Shown piece by piece: positions 6,001 to 6,614 of a stretch of DNA of 6,614 nt. The notes under the pieces were generated by a model, which was not told where the DNA came from, did no database searches, and saw only the letters and a list, made by a program, of their open reading frames with translations. The position numbers and the translations under genes were made by a program. Location of the stretch: positions 1 to 6,614 of the forward strand of contig JAFAMS010000485.1 in assembly GCA_019233165.1 (NCBI GenBank), in the 5' to 3' direction. Numbering within the stretch: the stretch's first letter is position 1; each line of letters opens with the position of its first letter. The DNA is from Vulcanimicrobiota bacterium (GTDB lineage: Bacteria; Vulcanimicrobiota; Vulcanimicrobiia; Vulcanimicrobiales; Vulcanimicrobiaceae).

Positions 6001-6614
6001 AGCGTCCCGATCGCCGTCGCATAGCCGGCCATGATTTGCGAGCGGTCGTACTCGGCGCGGACGAACCGTTTCCCGCCTTCGCCGAATGCGCGCCGGCGCA
6101 CGGCATCGTCCCGAAGTTCGACGATCGCGTCGGCGAGCGCGCGAGCGTTCCCCGGCTCGACGGCGATCCCGGCGGACGCCCTAGCGAGGAGCCGCGCCGC
6201 CTCGCCGCCGGCGCTCAGCACAATCGGACAGCCCACCGCCATCGCGTCGAACATCTTCGTCGGGAGGCTATCGGCGAGCGCCGGTTTGAGTGGTACGACG
6301 CAGGCGTCCGCTTGCGCGAGCACGCCGAAGGCTTCGGCGCGTGGAAGGACGCCAAGGAATTCGAGATTGCGTAGGCCTTCGTCGCGCGCACGCCGTCCAA
6401 GACGCTCCGCCTCCGCTCCTCCTCCAATCATCACGAAACGAACGTCGCGCCGGTCGCGTAAGAGCTGAGCCGCATCGACCACGACGTCCAAACCGGTCGC
6501 AAGGCCCATGTTCCCCACGTACGCGACGACGAACTCGTCGCCGGCGCGTCGAAAGCTCGCCGGAAGGCTCGGCACGACTTCATCGAATCCGTTCGGGCGA
6601 ACGGCGATCTTCTC
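5997..6614 (-). CDS. Family 4 glycosyltransferase, WbuB/WcaI-like, C-terminal part
   Basis: The frame is open to the window edge at 6614, giving 205 residues before TGA 5999-5997; the start codon is outside. A GTG at 6575 is not the start, because the preceding residues EKIAVRPNGFDEV match the conserved hinge motif (P-N-G-x-D) of GT4 enzymes. What is visible is the donor-binding Rossmann half: VAYVGNMGLATGLDVVVDAA, FVMIGGGAEAERL, LEFLGVLPRAE, and PTKMFDAMAVGCPIV. This pattern, with PTK before the acidic residue, resembles the WbuB/WcaI subgroup involved in O-antigen or colanic-acid-type synthesis. The usual EX7E motif reads D-x7-D here (D115, D123). The gene is the upstream member of the operon seen in the window and overlaps the next gene by four bases. 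Confidence 0.93.
   Translation of the reverse strand, partial: EKIAVRPNGFDEVVPSLPASFRRAGDEFVVAYVGNMGLATGLDVVVDAAQLLRDRRDVRFVMIGGGAEAERLGRRARDEGLRNLEFLGVLPRAEAFGVLAQADACVVPLKPALADSLPTKMFDAMAVGCPIVLSAGGEAARLLARASAGIAVEPGNARALADAIVELRDDAVRRRAFGEGGKRFVRAEYDRSQIMAGYATAIGTL

Overview
The window is GC-rich bacterial DNA, densely coding, with a cell-surface polysaccharide theme. It holds five real genes, two of them cut by the window ends. I see no tRNA, rRNA, CRISPR array, transposase or integrase. The organism cannot be fixed from sequence alone. High GC, TGA/TAG/TAA stops, a classical lipobox and Ser/Thr-Pro linkers fit an environmental didermal bacterium. Candidatus Eremiobacterota/Vulcanimicrobiota or Acidobacteriota are guesses only.

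Left half (1-3790): two paralogous genes lie tail to tail. The plus-strand copy (1-1641) lacks its beginning. The minus-strand copy (3790-1718) is complete and encodes a 690-residue predicted lipoprotein. Both share one architecture: an N-terminal beta-rich domain, a low-complexity linker (Ser/Thr-Pro in one, Gly8 plus Pro in the other), then a domain of about 400 residues that looks like a (beta/alpha)-barrel glycoside hydrolase-like fold with conserved Asp and Cys residues. I cannot place them in a named family with confidence. A perfect 15-bp inverted repeat between the two stop codons is probably a shared bidirectional terminator.

Middle (3791-3940): this 150-base gap holds a good sigma70-type promoter for the lipoprotein gene (ATGACA, 17 bases, TATCAT). 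The promoter is nested in a GC-rich hairpin followed by six T, which looks like a terminator for transcription arriving from upstream. A second hairpin lies closer to the upstream gene.

Right half (3941-6614): three glycosyltransferase genes run on the minus strand, in transcription order GT4 (partial, WbuB/WcaI-like), GT4, then GT2. Each junction is a 4-base stop/start overlap (ATGA, then GTGA), so they form one translationally coupled operon. It probably assembles an exopolysaccharide, O-antigen or capsule repeat unit. The secreted barrel proteins next to it may process or bind that or another polysaccharide. That functional link is inferred from neighbourhood only.
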